Shown here: piece by piece, positions 1 through 10,774 of the stretch
How the letters are laid out: each line of letters begins with the position of its first letter
Numbering within the stretch: position 1 is the stretch's first letter
Assembly (NCBI RefSeq): GCF_037893015.1
Contig: NC_133663.1
Coordinates: 2,586,878-2,650,877 of the forward strand
DNA: 64,000 nt
From: Macrotis lagotis
Taxonomy: Eukaryota > Chordata > Mammalia > Peramelemorphia > Peramelidae
Direction of reading: 5' to 3'
Translations under genes and position numbers: made by a program
Notes under the pieces: generated by a model
The model's database searches: none
Seen by the model: the letters and a program-made list of their open reading frames with translations, nothing else
What the model was told of the DNA's origin: nothing

Positions 1-35
1 ACAGACACAGACACAGACACAGACACAGACACACA
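1..35. repeat. (CAGACA)n simple repeat at window edge
   Basis: An ACAGAC/ACACAG microsatellite runs from the first base to about 35. The array may extend beyond the left edge. Confidence 0.9.
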
Positions 36-89
36 TAGTGCTATTATCTCATGATCTGTGATTCCTTTAAGCAAAATGTAGCTTCCCTG

Positions 90-470
90 TTTATCCCTTA
101 ACCAAGTCGATTTTCCTTGTTGTCATGCTTGAGATCATCATCCTTAACCTTGCTTTTATTTTCCCTCCTCCAGCACCTCACTTTAACTCTAAGTGCATCT
201 CTGTGTTTCAAGGGTCTTTCTTGTTAAAAAACAAACAAACAAACAACCATATTGTTGGATTCTGCTTTGATTAATTTAGGGAGTTCATTTCATTCAGGTT
301 CACAGATAGAATTGTCGCTTGCATGTTTTTCTCTTTCATATCCTCTTCTAGCTTTTTCCTTGTCCCCTCCTCTTAATAAAAGATACCCTATTTTTTCTTC
401 CATTTTAAGCTTGATTTTATTCTGATATTTATTTTCTCATGAGTTGTTGAGTTCTATCTAGTCCATTCCA
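90..470 (-). mobile_element. L1 LINE fragment, internal ORF2 region
   Basis: The stretch reads like reverse-complemented marsupial L1 ORF2. It contains the characteristic run around 'ggtctttcttgt ... catattgttggattctg', followed by 'gagttcatttcattcaggttcaca'. An (AAAC)n interruption lies at 226-246. No open frame survives. Sequence to about 770 keeps a similar composition and may belong to the same element, but I cannot assign it. Confidence 0.55.
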
Positions 471-1930
471 ATACTCCAAGATCCTGTTATGATGTCAAAT
501 TTTACTCTTCTAAACTATTTGCTGTCCTTTATTTCTTTGTTCCAGTACTTTGATTTCATTTATTATTTCATGTTTCTTATTTCTTGCTCTGTTTCTTGCA
601 GGTCATCTTATGGTCCTTGTGGCTGAGATTTTTCCCCCTTGAGACTGCTTATAGTGGTTGTGAATTATTCTGCCTTCTTCTGTATCCTTCTCCAGTAGCT
701 CTTGAAACTAGTTGATGTCTTCTTTGCCTCAGTTCCTGGTTTGGGGGTTAGATCACAACCAGGGTGGGATGATCAGACTGCTTTAGTTCCAGGTTGCCTG
801 TGCTTTTGCCTCTGGTTTCTCACCTCTCCTAATGAGTCTTTGTTCAGGAGTCTGGCAGGTTCTAGCATCCCTGGCCAGGGGACCGCTGATGGTGAGGAAG
901 CCTGGCCAGAGACTTTGGAGAGAGTGGGCCATGAGGGGAGGGAGAGCTCTGCAGAGCCAAGAGGCCTTTGCAGAAGAAGCATCCAAGAAAGAGAAAGGAA
1001 ATGCAAAGAGAATGAGCCTTCCCCACTTCTGCTTTCAGAACTTGTCTCTTTCAGGGTTCAGCTCAGAAAGCACCTCCTGCAGGAAGCCCCCCCTCACCTT
1101 CCCAGTGGAAGAGCCAACGGTCAGGGCCCAAAGAGCCTCCATCATGGCAATCATGGCTCAGAACCCCTAGGTTTTGGTTTCAACTATCATTCTTTGCTTA
1201 ATTTGTCCCTCCCCCAGAATTTCCTTGAGGAGATGTCAAAACACCAGCTTACAGCATTTCTGAATGTGTCCTAAACCAGAATAAAACCAAAATAAAAAAT
1301 TCCTAACCAATATTAATGTGTTGATGGATTAGTAAAAAAAGGAAATTTGGAAATGGAAGTTTGGCACCTCTGAGCTAGGTCCCCAAAGATGGGGGGTCAA
1401 GGGGCACACAGTTCTCAATCAATCAATGTATAACAGCTCATAGAAATACAAAGAACACAAAAAGGGCCAGGGAGACAAGGGACTCAAGGACTCCAATGAG
1501 TCTGTGATCACGCTGAGAGAGGGCCTTCCTTTCCTGCCCAGCCTGGCTGCCTGCTGTCTCCCCATCATCCTTAGCTTTTGCCCCTTGGCCAGTCCATAAA
1601 TAATTGATGCCCTTTTCCTCTCTCCTTGGGAGCGATTGGATCCACAGAGAGGTCCAGTCATAGGACTACTCTGGGCTCAGAGTTCCCTTAAAGGGAAAAA
1701 GTCCTTTGGATTTCTAGAAAGGTGACCACCCATTGGCCCAGAACTGCCCCAAACTCACAGTGATGGTGGGGATCAAAGCCTAGGTTTCTTATTCCCCCAT
1801 TGGATGATTGTTCCTTCCTGTTCCAGCTCTGGGATCATGGGGGAAATCTTCCCCAAATGCTGGTGATATCCAGGAACCCCATGTCTCCAGAGAAGGTGGG
1901 ACCCTGGAATCCTCTAGGCTCCCCTGCCTG
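471..1930. other. No gene seen; short L2-like relic near 1035-1110
   Basis: No convincing exon was found. A 190-codon open frame (702-1274, plus) has no recognisable domain and overlaps a stretch at 1035-1110 that resembles the L2 LINE 'cacctcctgcaggaagcc' motif. It is therefore treated as chance or transposon-derived. The rest is unassigned. Confidence 0.4.
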
Positions 1931-1934
1931 ACAC

Positions 1935-2060
1935 ACACAGTCACACTCACTCATTGCACATGTACTCTCCCACATGCAGCCACATTCATTCAGTCTCATA
2001 CACATACTCGTGTACACATCAGTGCATCACACACCTCACACTTGTGCACAACTACACTTA
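1935..2060. repeat. Degenerate CA-rich tract
   Basis: Imperfect ACACAC, CACTCA and CACATT units extend over about 125 bp. The tract is low complexity and has no regular period. Confidence 0.6.
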
Positions 2061-2599
2061 TAATTTGCACATTCACCCTACCCCCCCCACAGCATTTCTT
2101 TGAAACCCTGGTCCCAGGAGCTGCTAGGGAAGAAAGCCCCTTCTCTCGACAGCCAAGGTTACGGGGGGCTTCCTGTCCATGGCTGAGCAGCCTCCCCCAG
2201 GGGCCGTGTGCTGGAGAGCACCACCTGCCCCGTTCCTCTGCCAGCCTGGTCCAGGCCTTAGGCCGTGGCCTTGGGCTCTCCTGCCTGAGGAAGCCAGGGT
2301 GGGAGGGGGCTCCCCGCTCTCTAGAGCATTCCAAAGGGAGGGTGGCGGAGGAACTGACTCTCGGATGAAGGTTCCCTCTCACAGAAGCAGAACCAAGGGA
2401 TCCAGCCAGTCTTCCACTCGGCTTGGGGCACAATTGCTGTAAATGGAATGATCTGTCCTTGTGGGGAATTTACATCTGACCAGCTTAGCCCCAGCAGAGG
2501 AGACTTGAGGAGAGGTCCTCACCATCATTAATGAGATGGGGAGGGGTTTGTCTGGTGTATGTCCATCAGCACCCACGTCTGGAGGACATGTGGGGAGAG

Positions 2600-2745
2600 C
2601 ATTGGCTTTGGGGTCAGGGGACCTTTTCAAATCCCTGCTGTATGACTTTGGGGGAGCCCCTTCACCTGTTTTGGGTCCCATCCCTCATCTGTAAGATGCT
2701 GGGGTTAGACCAGACAGCCCTGGAGCCCCTTCCAGCTCAAACTGG
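2600..2745 (+). mobile_element. MIR-type SINE
   Basis: The element has the tRNA-related head ('ggctttggggtcagg'), the MIR core ('tgactttggg ... ccttcacctg') and 'catctgtaagatg'. It ends in the marsupial tail 'gttagaccaga...ccttccagctc'. It is old and diverged. Confidence 0.7.
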
Positions 2746-3244
2746 TTTCTCCCCCGCAAACCAAGGGAGCACTGGGATGGATCCAAGGTGATCCAGTCAC
2801 TCAGTAGAGAGGAAAGACCCAAAGATGGTTTTTGTGGATGAATGAATGAATGAATGGTGGTAGTTCTAGGAGCAGTTAGGAGGAGATGTGGTTCAGAGGG
2901 CAATGAGGAGAGTAGGCCAGCCACAAATGCTCTTGGGAGGGCCCAGGGGAGAGGAGAGATGGACACTGGTGTGTGTGGGCCTGTCCTGCCTGCACAGCCC
3001 CTCCAGCCCCTCCAGCCCCCGGTCCAGTGCCCTTCTCTGATGTTATGGGCAAATCCTCAGTTGATGGGGCGCAGCCTCTTCCCTCCGACAGGACAGGAGG
3101 CCTCCAAAGTCCCTTGGCTCAGCCAGCTCCCCTCATTTCTCCCGGTGACTCAATCGAGCCATTACCACACCCGGGCTCCCCTGGGAATTTCCTGGAGGTG
3201 AGTGGACAGAGGCCAAGTTCCTTGTCTCCCAGGTAGGCGCCGCT

Positions 3245-3405
3245 GGCGGTGCCTTGGGGAGAGCCCTGGGCTCCACTCGGGAAGCCTCGTTTTGTGAGTT
3301 CAAATCTGACCTCTGACACTTCCCAGCTCTGTGGGCGAGACTTCACCCTGTCTGCCTCAGTTTCCCCAACAGTAAAATGAGCTAGAGAAGGACCTGCAAA
3401 TCACG
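3245..3405 (+). mobile_element. tRNA-headed SINE, RTE-tailed type, 3' truncated
   Basis: The order is 'gagttcaaatctgacctctgacactt', then a degraded 'tgtgggcgagacttcaccctg', then 'cctcagtttcc', then 'taaaatgagctagagaagg'. The last motif marks the SINE family whose full copies end in an RTE/BovB-like tail (compare 58750-59012). Here the tail is lost. Confidence 0.7.
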
Positions 3406-3409
3406 CAGA

Positions 3410-3500
3410 TGCAAGCAAACAACATATTCAAAACACTTTGCTAAGTCCTGGACTCACAGACAAATGAGCTTACATTCCAATGAGGGAGTCTGCAAACACT
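3410..3500 (+). repeat. Dispersed 'ctttgctaag...gcttacattccaatgaggga' repeat
   Basis: This is a diverged copy of a repeat that recurs through the window (for example 7040-7160, 18430-18545, 21375-21470, 46880-46960 and 55945-56090). The shared order is 'tttattaagcacctactgtgtgctaagt', then 'ggatacaaa', then 'gagcttacattct'. I recognise it as an old mammalian or marsupial interspersed repeat but cannot name the family. Confidence 0.5.
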
Positions 3501-3918
3501 AATTGGTGTTAATTGGTTAAATGAAACCAGGGTGCTAATCACCAGTGATTGATATTAAGGGGCTCAAGCTGAGAGCAGTAGAGGAAAATCACCCTGAGCC
3601 CTTTAAGGGTTTGCCTAGAGCTCTGGGGTGGGGGAGTGTGCAGCCCTGTCCTGGCCAGGGTGCTGATAGCACTGGGAGTGGCAGGTGGGAGAAGGGTACC
3701 CCAGGCAAGTGCAGGGAAAAGGAAGCAGTCGGGCAGATTCTGGAGACCCTCAGAAGCAAAAAGGAGGCGGGGGGCTTCACTAGCTCACTGATCTCCAGCT
3801 CCACCAAGGCCAGCCCATATCTGGCTGAGAAGCCCCTCTAAGGCTTCCCTTCCTGGCCATTGGCCTGCCTCTGCTATAGGACCCCCCCATACCACCCCCA
3901 CCCCCCAGCTCCTCAGGG

Positions 3919-4065
3919 ATGGCTCTTATTGTGAAGGACAGAAGCTCCTTAGACAAGTGCATTTTAACCCTTCCTATGCCCCAGAGGCTACAAAAGGACA
4001 AAATAAATACCAGCAAAAAGCAGAGGGTCTCTGCCCTCAGAAAGCTTCCACTCTTAAGGAGGGAG
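3919..4065 (+). repeat. Diverged copy of the same dispersed repeat
   Basis: The motifs 'gctacaaaaggacaaaataaa' and 'gtctctgccctcagaaagcttcca' resemble the 'ggatacaaagaaa...ccctgccctcaaggagctt' core of that family. The flanks are not recognisable. Confidence 0.4.
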
Positions 4066-4359
4066 GCCTACAAGGACGGAGCTCAAGGGCAGACGCCGGA
4101 CCCAGACCCCGGCCATCAGAGGCACTTGGTCCATGGATGGCTTGCTTAGGAAGCGCTTGGTCACCTCCAGCCTCAACCCTCTTTTCTGCCACTTCCCCTG
4201 CAGGACCAAGGAGAGTGTCTTCCACCCAGACCCCTGGGGAGGTTCCCAGACACCCCTCCTCCCCAAGTCACTGTTGTCAGAAGAAGGTCCAGATGGGACT
4301 GAAAGGCATCGAGTTTGGAGTGGGAAGAGACCCAGACAGGTCTGAAGTAGGCAAGGGAG

Positions 4360-4447
4360 GTAGATACTAGCCCAAGGGCAGAGGCAATAGAGACAAAATT
4401 TGAATCTGGGACCCAGTTGTAACTAATCCAGTGCTTTCTGCACCTCA
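4360..4447 (-). mobile_element. MIR-type SINE fragment
   Basis: The reverse-complemented MIR head and core is visible as 'acaaaatttgaatctgggacccag...ccagtgctttctgcacc'. The rest of the element is lost. Confidence 0.55.
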
Positions 4448-4715
4448 TCAAGTCTCTGTGTCCTGGGGTGGGGGTGGGGGTCTCTGCAGCCTCCCCCACC
4501 CAAACAACCACATCCCAAGCACTGCCCTGGCATCTTATTAAAATCCTACCACTTGGCTATTGGGTGAGAATTGTCATCAATCATTAGATCCAGAGTGCCC
4601 AGAGTAGTTCGTGGGGAGGGAGGAAACAAATGGACCCCTTCCCTGAGAAAGCAGAGCCCATCTCCTGATAATTAACCTTGGCTGACTTGGTTAGATGGGC
4701 AGGGACCTCTCCACC

Positions 4716-4800
4716 TGTCCGTCCATCCATCCATCTCTCCATCTGTCTGTCCATCTGTCCCCTGTTCTTCCATCCATCTGTCAGTCTGTGTCTCAGTCCA
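4716..4800. repeat. Degenerate (CCAT/CTGT)n tetranucleotide tract
   Basis: Interspersed CATC, CTGT and GTCC tetranucleotides form an imperfect pyrimidine-rich microsatellite. Confidence 0.75.
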
Positions 4801-5414
4801 TCTGCGCCGAAGAATATTCTCCCCAGTGGCTCCTCCTCCTCACTCCCTCTCCAGGATCTCTGGCCACAACTCTGATTTGCTCCTCCCAGCTCATGCCTCT
4901 GTCTCCCCAGGCATGGCTCATGAGTTCAGTTCTACCCAATGAAGTCACTGGTTTGGGAGTTTAGGAGGTTTGTTTTTCTGTTGCTGCTTTCAGAGGAAAT
5001 GGGAATTTTCCAGATGAACTAATTGGCTGCAGAGCTCAAGCCCTGATTGGTGCTCATCGTCACCATTCTGGATCCTGAGCCATCTGTGTAAGAGAGACTT
5101 CTGTTCTGAGGCTTCTTGGGGAGGATAAACATCATCCGCCCAGCCCACCCCCATTTAGGTAGCTCTCTGAATTGAATCCAAAGGAGAGGGGGGAGGAAGG
5201 GAGGGAGCAGGAGAGTTACCCTCTGGTCTGGGAGTTTGCTGCCCTGATTCTTGTGTCTGTATTACCCTCCAAGTCGAGAAAGCACCCTGACGGTGGAAAT
5301 GCCTAGGGAAGGAGGCCAGTGTTCATCACCTATTGTGTCGGCAGGAGCCGTGGAGGTCTGTGGAGGGAGAGGCCTGATTTATTCCATGACCTTGAGCATC
5401 TCATCAACGTGTTG

Positions 5415-5525
5415 GTGAATGAATAAATGAATGAATGAGTGGATGGAGGGATGGATGGATGGATGGATGAGCAGATGGACAGATGGACGGATGATGGATG
5501 GACAGATGGATGATGGATGGATGTG
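5415..5525. repeat. (GATG/AATG)n microsatellite
   Basis: An array of AATG, then GGAT/GATG, then GACA variants covers about 110 bp. It is an interrupted tetranucleotide repeat. Reading frames through it are artefacts. Confidence 0.9.
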
Positions 5526-5599
5526 ATTCTAGGTTTGTGACTACCAAAGCAAGACAGTCTCCTGAGCCTCCATTCTAAGAAGGAAAGACAATACATATT

Positions 5600-5805
5600 A
5601 CAAATAGGGTTTTTGTCCTGGGGCCCATAAACTTTAAAAATATATATCTGATGATTGTAATTTGATTTAATTTATTTCCTTTGTAATCCTATATATTTTG
5701 TTTTATGCACTGAAAGACATTCTCCTGAGCAGGAGTCATAGGTCCCACATGACAGTCCAAGGGGGCCAGGATTCAAAAAAGATTAAGACTTTTAGTATTA
5801 GAGAG
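5600..5805. mobile_element. Possible ancient hAT-type DNA transposon fragment
   Basis: The block contains 'tttgtaatcctatatattttgttttatgcact', 'ctcctgagcaggagtcatagg' and an end like 'aaaaaagattaagacttt'. This resembles mammalian hAT (Charlie/MER-like) relics that end in a degraded 'ggttaagaacccctg' terminal repeat. The identification is from memory of the motif order only. Confidence 0.35.
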
Positions 5806-5834
5806 TGTTGGCTAGGCAGAGGGGCCACTGACAA

Positions 5835-5925
5835 TCCTTTTGGACTGAGATCATATTTGTAAAGAGTTATGTACAGTGCTTGGCAAACAGCAGGTGCTTA
5901 ATAAATATGTGTTTCCTCCCCTCTC
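5835..5925 (+). mobile_element. L2/MIR-type 3' tail
   Basis: The run 'gtacagtgcttggcaaacagcaggtgcttaataaat' is the conserved 3' end motif of L2-mobilised repeats. Confidence 0.6.
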
Positions 5926-7035
5926 CACAAAGCAATGGAAATTTTGAATTGATGATGCTTCCCAAAGCAAGAGGCAGAAAGGGGAGACAGGGTGGGGAGG
6001 GTGAGGTCACAGACGAACGTTTGACTGGATGCAATGGGAAGTGGAGCTGGGGCCAGCTGGATACAGGGGGAGGTTTGGGTTTGGGCCAGCTTGGTCCCAG
6101 AAGCTGGTCCTTAGCTCCTCTTTAACTGAGAAAGTCACAAAACCTGCTCATGGGAGCTGCCCAGGGCTGAGGGTAGTTCAGGGCAGGCACCACGATGAGG
6201 GGGTGAAGGGTTCAAATAGTGGGAATGGGGCTGCCAGGGGTTAGAAGGGCAGAACAGTCAAAGATCTTTGTGTACATTGGAAGGGGATTCTCTTTCAGGG
6301 CTGGGCTGGCCTCAGTGGTGGCCAAGATCTCTTCTCAGTCTCAAATCTGGTGATTCCGAAGGAGGAAAAGGGAGGGGTGGCAACAGTAGAGATCTCAGGA
6401 GAGCAGAAAGGGCTCCTTCCTCGAGAGGAAATGACATAATGAAGAACTGGATGAGAAAAACATGTATCACTAATTCTGTGTAAAACACTGGACAGACAAA
6501 TAGAAACTTCACCCAGTCTGGGCTCTGGAGGAGACCTCACCTTCCAATAGGGAGAATTCAGCTGTAAGGCGATGAAGGAGGGTTAGGGTTAGGGAGCTGC
6601 CTCAAAGCAGGCAGTTCAGCCCCTTCATGCAGTCATTTCCATAAAATCCTCTCAAGGTCTGATGTTGAACCATTGAGTCGGGCCAGGGATTTAGGGTGGG
6701 AACTTTTTCTTCTGGGTCTGAGTAGCTATGACTCTAATCTCTGAAGGAGCAGGTCCAGGCAGACCCCCCACCCCCCACCCCAGTGACTGGCCAGGAGGAT
6801 GGCTATGGCCACTGAGTAGAAGCCTGGCTAGTCCCAAGGTTCCTGGGTTCAGGGTCCTGGTCTAACGCCATCAGGGTCAGAGGAGATTTGACTCGACTGG
6901 CGCCTGCTGCTTCCTGCCTTGCCCTCAGTGTGCCCCAAAGTTTCATCTGGTCAGATTGTCAACAGGTAGTGACCTTGCAGGCAGAGCAGCTGAGGGCAGG
7001 GTCCAGCATGTGAGTTGTGGTGGTTTGGGTTGGCA
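5926..7035. other. Unassigned sequence, no gene seen
   Basis: This is GC-moderate single-copy-looking sequence. A two-to-three-unit TTAGGG run at 6579-6594 and a C-rich run at 6765-6780 are the only local features. Open frames are short and lack recognisable domains. Confidence 0.5.
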
Positions 7036-7039
7036 GGCA

Positions 7040-7160
7040 TAGAAGTCGTTGATATGGAGCAAGGCAGCCCAATGCCAAGCATTCCTTGCACACCTGCTAA
7101 GTGAAGGCACAGCATCCCACCCTCAGGAAGCTCACATTCTTCTAGAAGCAGTAGTTAAGG
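7040..7160 (+). repeat. Diverged dispersed repeat copy
   Basis: The order 'gcacacctgctaagtg', 'catcccaccctcaggaagctcacattctt' matches the recurrent 'gcacctactgtgtgctaagt...ccctgctctcaaggagctcacattct' family seen elsewhere in the window. Confidence 0.5.
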
Positions 7161-7291
7161 AAATGGTCAACACCACAGGTGAGCTTGCTGGTTCCACAAG
7201 GAAGAGGGACAGGCATGAGCTCAGGAGTAGAATGGGCCAGACAGAGGAAGTAAAAGGGAGATGTGATAGAAGGGAGGACAGAGAAGAGACT

Positions 7292-7975
7292 GCTTTTTTA
7301 TTATATAAATCTTTTATTTATTTTTCAATCATATACAATGGTAATTTCTACCAATCTTTTTTTGCGAGGTCATAAAATTTACAATTTCCCCCCTCCTTCC
7401 CTTCCCTTGCAACAGAAGGCACTCGATATGTTCTTTACATTTGTCTCCATGATATGCATACATCAAAATTGAATGTGTGGAGAGAAAAACCAAATCCATA
7501 AAGAAGAAAGAAAACAGTAGAGATGGTAGAACTGTATAATGCATAAGAAGACTTTAAAAATTGAAGATAATATACTTTGGTCTTTGTTCAAACTCCACAG
7601 TTCTTTCTCTGGACACAGATTGTATTCTCCTTTGCAGACAGCCCAAAGCTGTCCCTGGCTGTTGCACTGATGGAATGAGCAAGTCCATCAAGGTTGATCC
7701 TCGCCCCCATGTTGCTGTTAGGGTGGACAGTGTTGTTCTGGTTCTGCTCATCTCACTCAGCATCAGTTCATGCAAATCCTTTCAGGCTTCCCTGAAATCT
7801 CATCCCTCCTGGTTTCTAATAGAACAACAGTGTTCCATGACATACATAGACCACAGTTTGCTAAACCATTCCCCAACTGAAGGACATTTACTTGATTTCC
7901 AGTTCTTTACCACCACAAACTGGGCTGCTAGGAATATTTTTGTACAAGTAATGTTTTTACCCTTTTTCATCATCT
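7292..7975 (-). mobile_element. 5'-truncated L1 LINE, 3' end
   Basis: On the minus strand this encodes the C-terminal end of L1 ORF2p. Legible segments are 'ITCTKIFLAAQFVVVKNWK', 'KCPSVGEWFSKLW' and 'DLHELMLSEMSRTR' in broken frames, followed by the 3' UTR and an A-rich end at the left. Target-site duplications of 11 bp with one mismatch flank it: gagaagagact at 7281-7291 and gagaagaggct at 7976-7986. It is a dead, 5'-truncated copy about 0.68 kb long. Confidence 0.85.
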
Positions 7976-8249
7976 GAGAAGAGGCTTCTTGTGGGGCTCC
8001 TGAAGGGATTAGAACAGCAAGGCCCAAAGTCCAGGATTGGCTTCCCCTATCATATGACTCTCTTCTAGGTTTCTAAAAGTGAGAATTCGTTCTTCCCCAG
8101 AGACCAGTGGGAAAGTATGACCCAGGTTTGGGAATACACTGAAATGTTTCGATTATTGCTGCATCTGATTTCCATTAGCTGCTTTGTGATACTTATTCTT
8201 GTGTTTGCCTGATGGCTTAAATAAAGGTTTTCTGTTTCAGAGTTAATGA

Positions 8250-8475
8250 TGTCCGTCCCTTTGGGGGATGGCTAAACCAATTGTGGTATGTGAATGTGAA
8301 ATATTACCATGCCAAGGGAAATGATGACTCCCCAGAAGTACAGGAAGATTTGCAAAATCTAATGCAGAGTGAAGATGAGCCAAGAAAGCTAAACACAAAA
8401 CAGTGTATGTGGAAAGAAAAACCACAAAATAATCAAAAGTGACTATTGCAGAATTACACAGAACAAGTTTGATCC
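8250..8475 (+). mobile_element. L1 LINE fragment
   Basis: The stretch 'gggggatggctaaaccaattgtgg ... gaaatgatgactcc...gaagatttgc...cagagtgaagatgagcc' matches the ORF2 C-terminal end and start of the 3' UTR of marsupial L1. It covers a more 3' part of L1 than the copy starting at 8555, so it is a separate or rearranged copy. Confidence 0.7.
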
Positions 8476-8869
8476 CAAGAAGAGATTTTGAGAGAGCAGA
8501 GGTGGCGTTTATGGGTGTGGAATATTGAATATATTGTCAGATTTACTAAAACGTTAATTTTGAAAATTAAAACAATTCGGAGGTGCCACCTCATACCTAT
8601 CAGAGCGACTAATGTGACAAGAAAAAGGAAAATATTGGTTGTTGGTAGGGATGTGGGAAAACTGGGACACGAATGCACGGTTGTGGAGTTGTGAAATGAT
8701 CCAACCATTCTGAAGAGCAATTGGGAACTCTGCCCAAAAGGCTGTAGAAATGTCTATACTTTTTTTTGTTCCAGCTAGGTCTACATCCCAAAGACATAGA
8801 AAATTGAAAAGCTCTCTTTATATAAAATATTCATTATAACTCTTTTTGTGTGACTAAGAATTGGAAATC

Positions 8870-8884
8870 AAAGGGAGACCCATC
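8870..8884. repeat. Target-site duplication, left copy
   Basis: The 15-bp AAAGGGAGACCCATC is repeated exactly at 9332-9346. The pair brackets an insertion into an L1. Confidence 0.9.
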
Positions 8885-9331
8885 TTGCACCCGGGTGGTC
8901 CTGGCTCCAGGGCTGGTGCTCCGTCTGCTGCGCCACCTGGCTACCCTTACTACTACTACTATTTAATATTATTATTATTATTATTATTATTATATTTTAT
9001 TTTATTTGGGGTCCTTTTTTTGTTTTTGCAGGGCAATGGGGTTGGGGTGGCTTGCCGGGGGTCACACAGCTGGGTGATTGTTGGGTGTCTGGGGCCAGAT
9101 TTGGGCTCAGGTGCTCCTGGCTCCAGGGCCGGTGCTCTGTCTACTGTACCAACTGACTGTAATTATTATTATTATTATTATTAATTATAATTTTTTCTCT
9201 CTACTTTCTCACTCATGTGGGTCTATATTTTTTGGGGGGAGGGGTATTATGTTTACTCTTAAACAAGAATATTTTAGTCATGTATAAAAAAACATCATTT
9301 GTACAAAATAAGAATAAATAAATTTAAAAAA
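8885..9331 (+). mobile_element. Composite retro-insertion carrying minus-strand SINE pieces
   Basis: The insert is about 447 bp and ends at the right in an A-rich tail ('aataagaataaataaattt' then A8), so it went in on the plus strand. Inside are a truncated minus-strand WSINE1-type head (8893-8946), an ATT array (8955-8999), a fuller minus-strand WSINE1-type copy (9015-9158), a second ATT array (9160-9186) and about 145 bp of an unnamed 3' tail. The perfect 15-bp duplication indicates one integration event. Confidence 0.75.
9015..9158 (-). mobile_element. WSINE1/Mar1-type SINE inside the composite insert
   Basis: Reverse-complemented SINE: 'tttttgcagggcaatggggtt' (3' end), then the 'cttgccgggggtcacacagctggg' core, then 'ctccagggccggtgctctgtctac' (tRNA-like head). 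It is more diverged than the youngest copies here. Confidence 0.8.
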
Positions 9332-9346
9332 AAAGGGAGACCCATC
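9332..9346. repeat. Target-site duplication, right copy
   Basis: Exact second copy of the 15-bp target at 8870-8884. Confidence 0.9.
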
Positions 9347-9845
9347 AAATGGGGAATGGCTAGACATGCTGTGATGTAGGATTGTAATGGAATATACTCG
9401 ACTCTAAGAAATACCAATCAGGATGATTTCAGAAAAACCTGGAAAGACTTACATGAACTGATGCATAGTGAAGTGAACAGAACCAGGAGAACATCATACC
9501 CAGTAGCAGCAATACTGTTGGATGAAGAATTGTGAGTGACTTAGCTACTCTCAGCATGATAGTGATCCAATGAGGAAGTCTACCATCCACCTCCAGAAAA
9601 AGAACCCACTGTTTTATACACACTGAGGCACGCTCATTTTCACTTTCTCTCACTTCTTTTATTGGAGTCTTCTTGTACAAAATGACTAATGTGGAAATGT
9701 TTTGTATAATTGCACATGTATAGCCTGTATTTGATCGCTTATCATCTCATGGAGAAGGGAGAAGGAAAGGAGCAATGCAATTTGGAACTCAAAGCTTCAA
9801 CTAAAAATGTATAGAAAATTGAAGAAAATATTATTTTAAATACTT

Positions 9846-10774
9846 TTTACTCCTTTTAAAAATTCTTTGTTATAAGGAATGGCTGTATGGGGAAGGAAGA
9901 AAAAGGGATGAAGAAATTGAGATAATATGAAAACAAAAGATATCATTTTTTTTAAAGAGCTGATAGTGTTGTGGTGATTGATTGTGAGTAAATAGGAAGT
10001 GGTTAGGGGCTCAAAGCTACAATGGTGAGTAGAGGAATGTATCTTCCCTCATGAAAAGATAATCCTTAGGACTCTAAGAAAGTTTAAGTTGGAACTTTCT
10101 CTGGGAATCCCAGATCTACCAATATGAAAATCGATTGTACCAGGTAAATGAAGCCAGGCAAGAGGGTGAGAATAGGGCATTACGCTGTGTTTGTGTGAAA
10201 AAGAGATTATGGAGGTAGTAAGGGGAAATTAAAAAAGAAAAACATGTGTGGGGAGGAAGAACATTCTAGCTTCTAGAAGAGGAGAGAAAGCTAACCAACC
10301 TCAACACTCTAGAAACCATGATGATCTCAGTGCAGCCGAGGCAAGAAGAAGGAAGCCACGTCAGAGTCCTGGGTGGCTCCATTAGAACTTGGAGCCCAAG
10401 GGAACTCTGGAGCCCAGCTCTGGCATCCATCTGAGTGACCTGGCCCCTGGACAACATGGGAGGAGTGACCCAACCCTTCAAAACTGTTCAGCTCTCTTGG
10501 ATGGGATGCACTGAGAAGAACAGAGGGGTATTTCTGAATCTCTCTTTTTCCCATAAAAGTCTCGCCTGTTGCCTTGTTCAATGGGAAGGTGAAGGCTTTG
10601 AGATGAGAGCAGATTTGTTTACTCAGAAGGCTGGCCATCAGGCTCCTCACAAACACTAGGAATTCTCTCAACTGGGGGTAAAAATGATTAAGGGAAGGGG
10701 GGGGTGTGGGGAGGGGCATCAGCAGCAGAGCCCCAGGCCCAGTGTGGGGATGAGGACATGCTCTCATTTTATTC
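9846..10774. other. Unassigned AT-rich to mixed sequence, no gene seen
   Basis: The left part (9846-10260) is A-rich, with purine runs like those next to L1 tails. The right part is mixed. Open frames, such as 149 codons on the minus strand at 10327-10776, have no recognisable domain. Confidence 0.4.

Larger units (their letters stand above)
8555..9845 (+). mobile_element. L1 LINE 3' end, interrupted by a later insertion
   Basis: L1 ORF2 3' end and 3' UTR run from about 8555 to 8884 ('aggtgccacctcatacctatcag', 'gatgtgggaaaactggg', 'gatccaaccattctgaagagc') and resume at 9347-9845 ('aaatggggaatggct...cttacatgaactgatgcatagtgaagtgaacagaaccagg ... ttggaactcaaa'). The two parts join cleanly when the 8885-9346 insert and its duplicated target are removed. 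No long frame survives. Confidence 0.85.

Noticed and set aside
702-1274. 190-codon plus frame as a gene
   Set aside because: No domain, overlaps an L2-like motif, and competing frames are open on both strands.
6579-6594. TTAGGG repeats as an interstitial telomere tract
   Set aside because: Only about two and a half units; a similar short run occurs at 35936-35950. Expected by chance.
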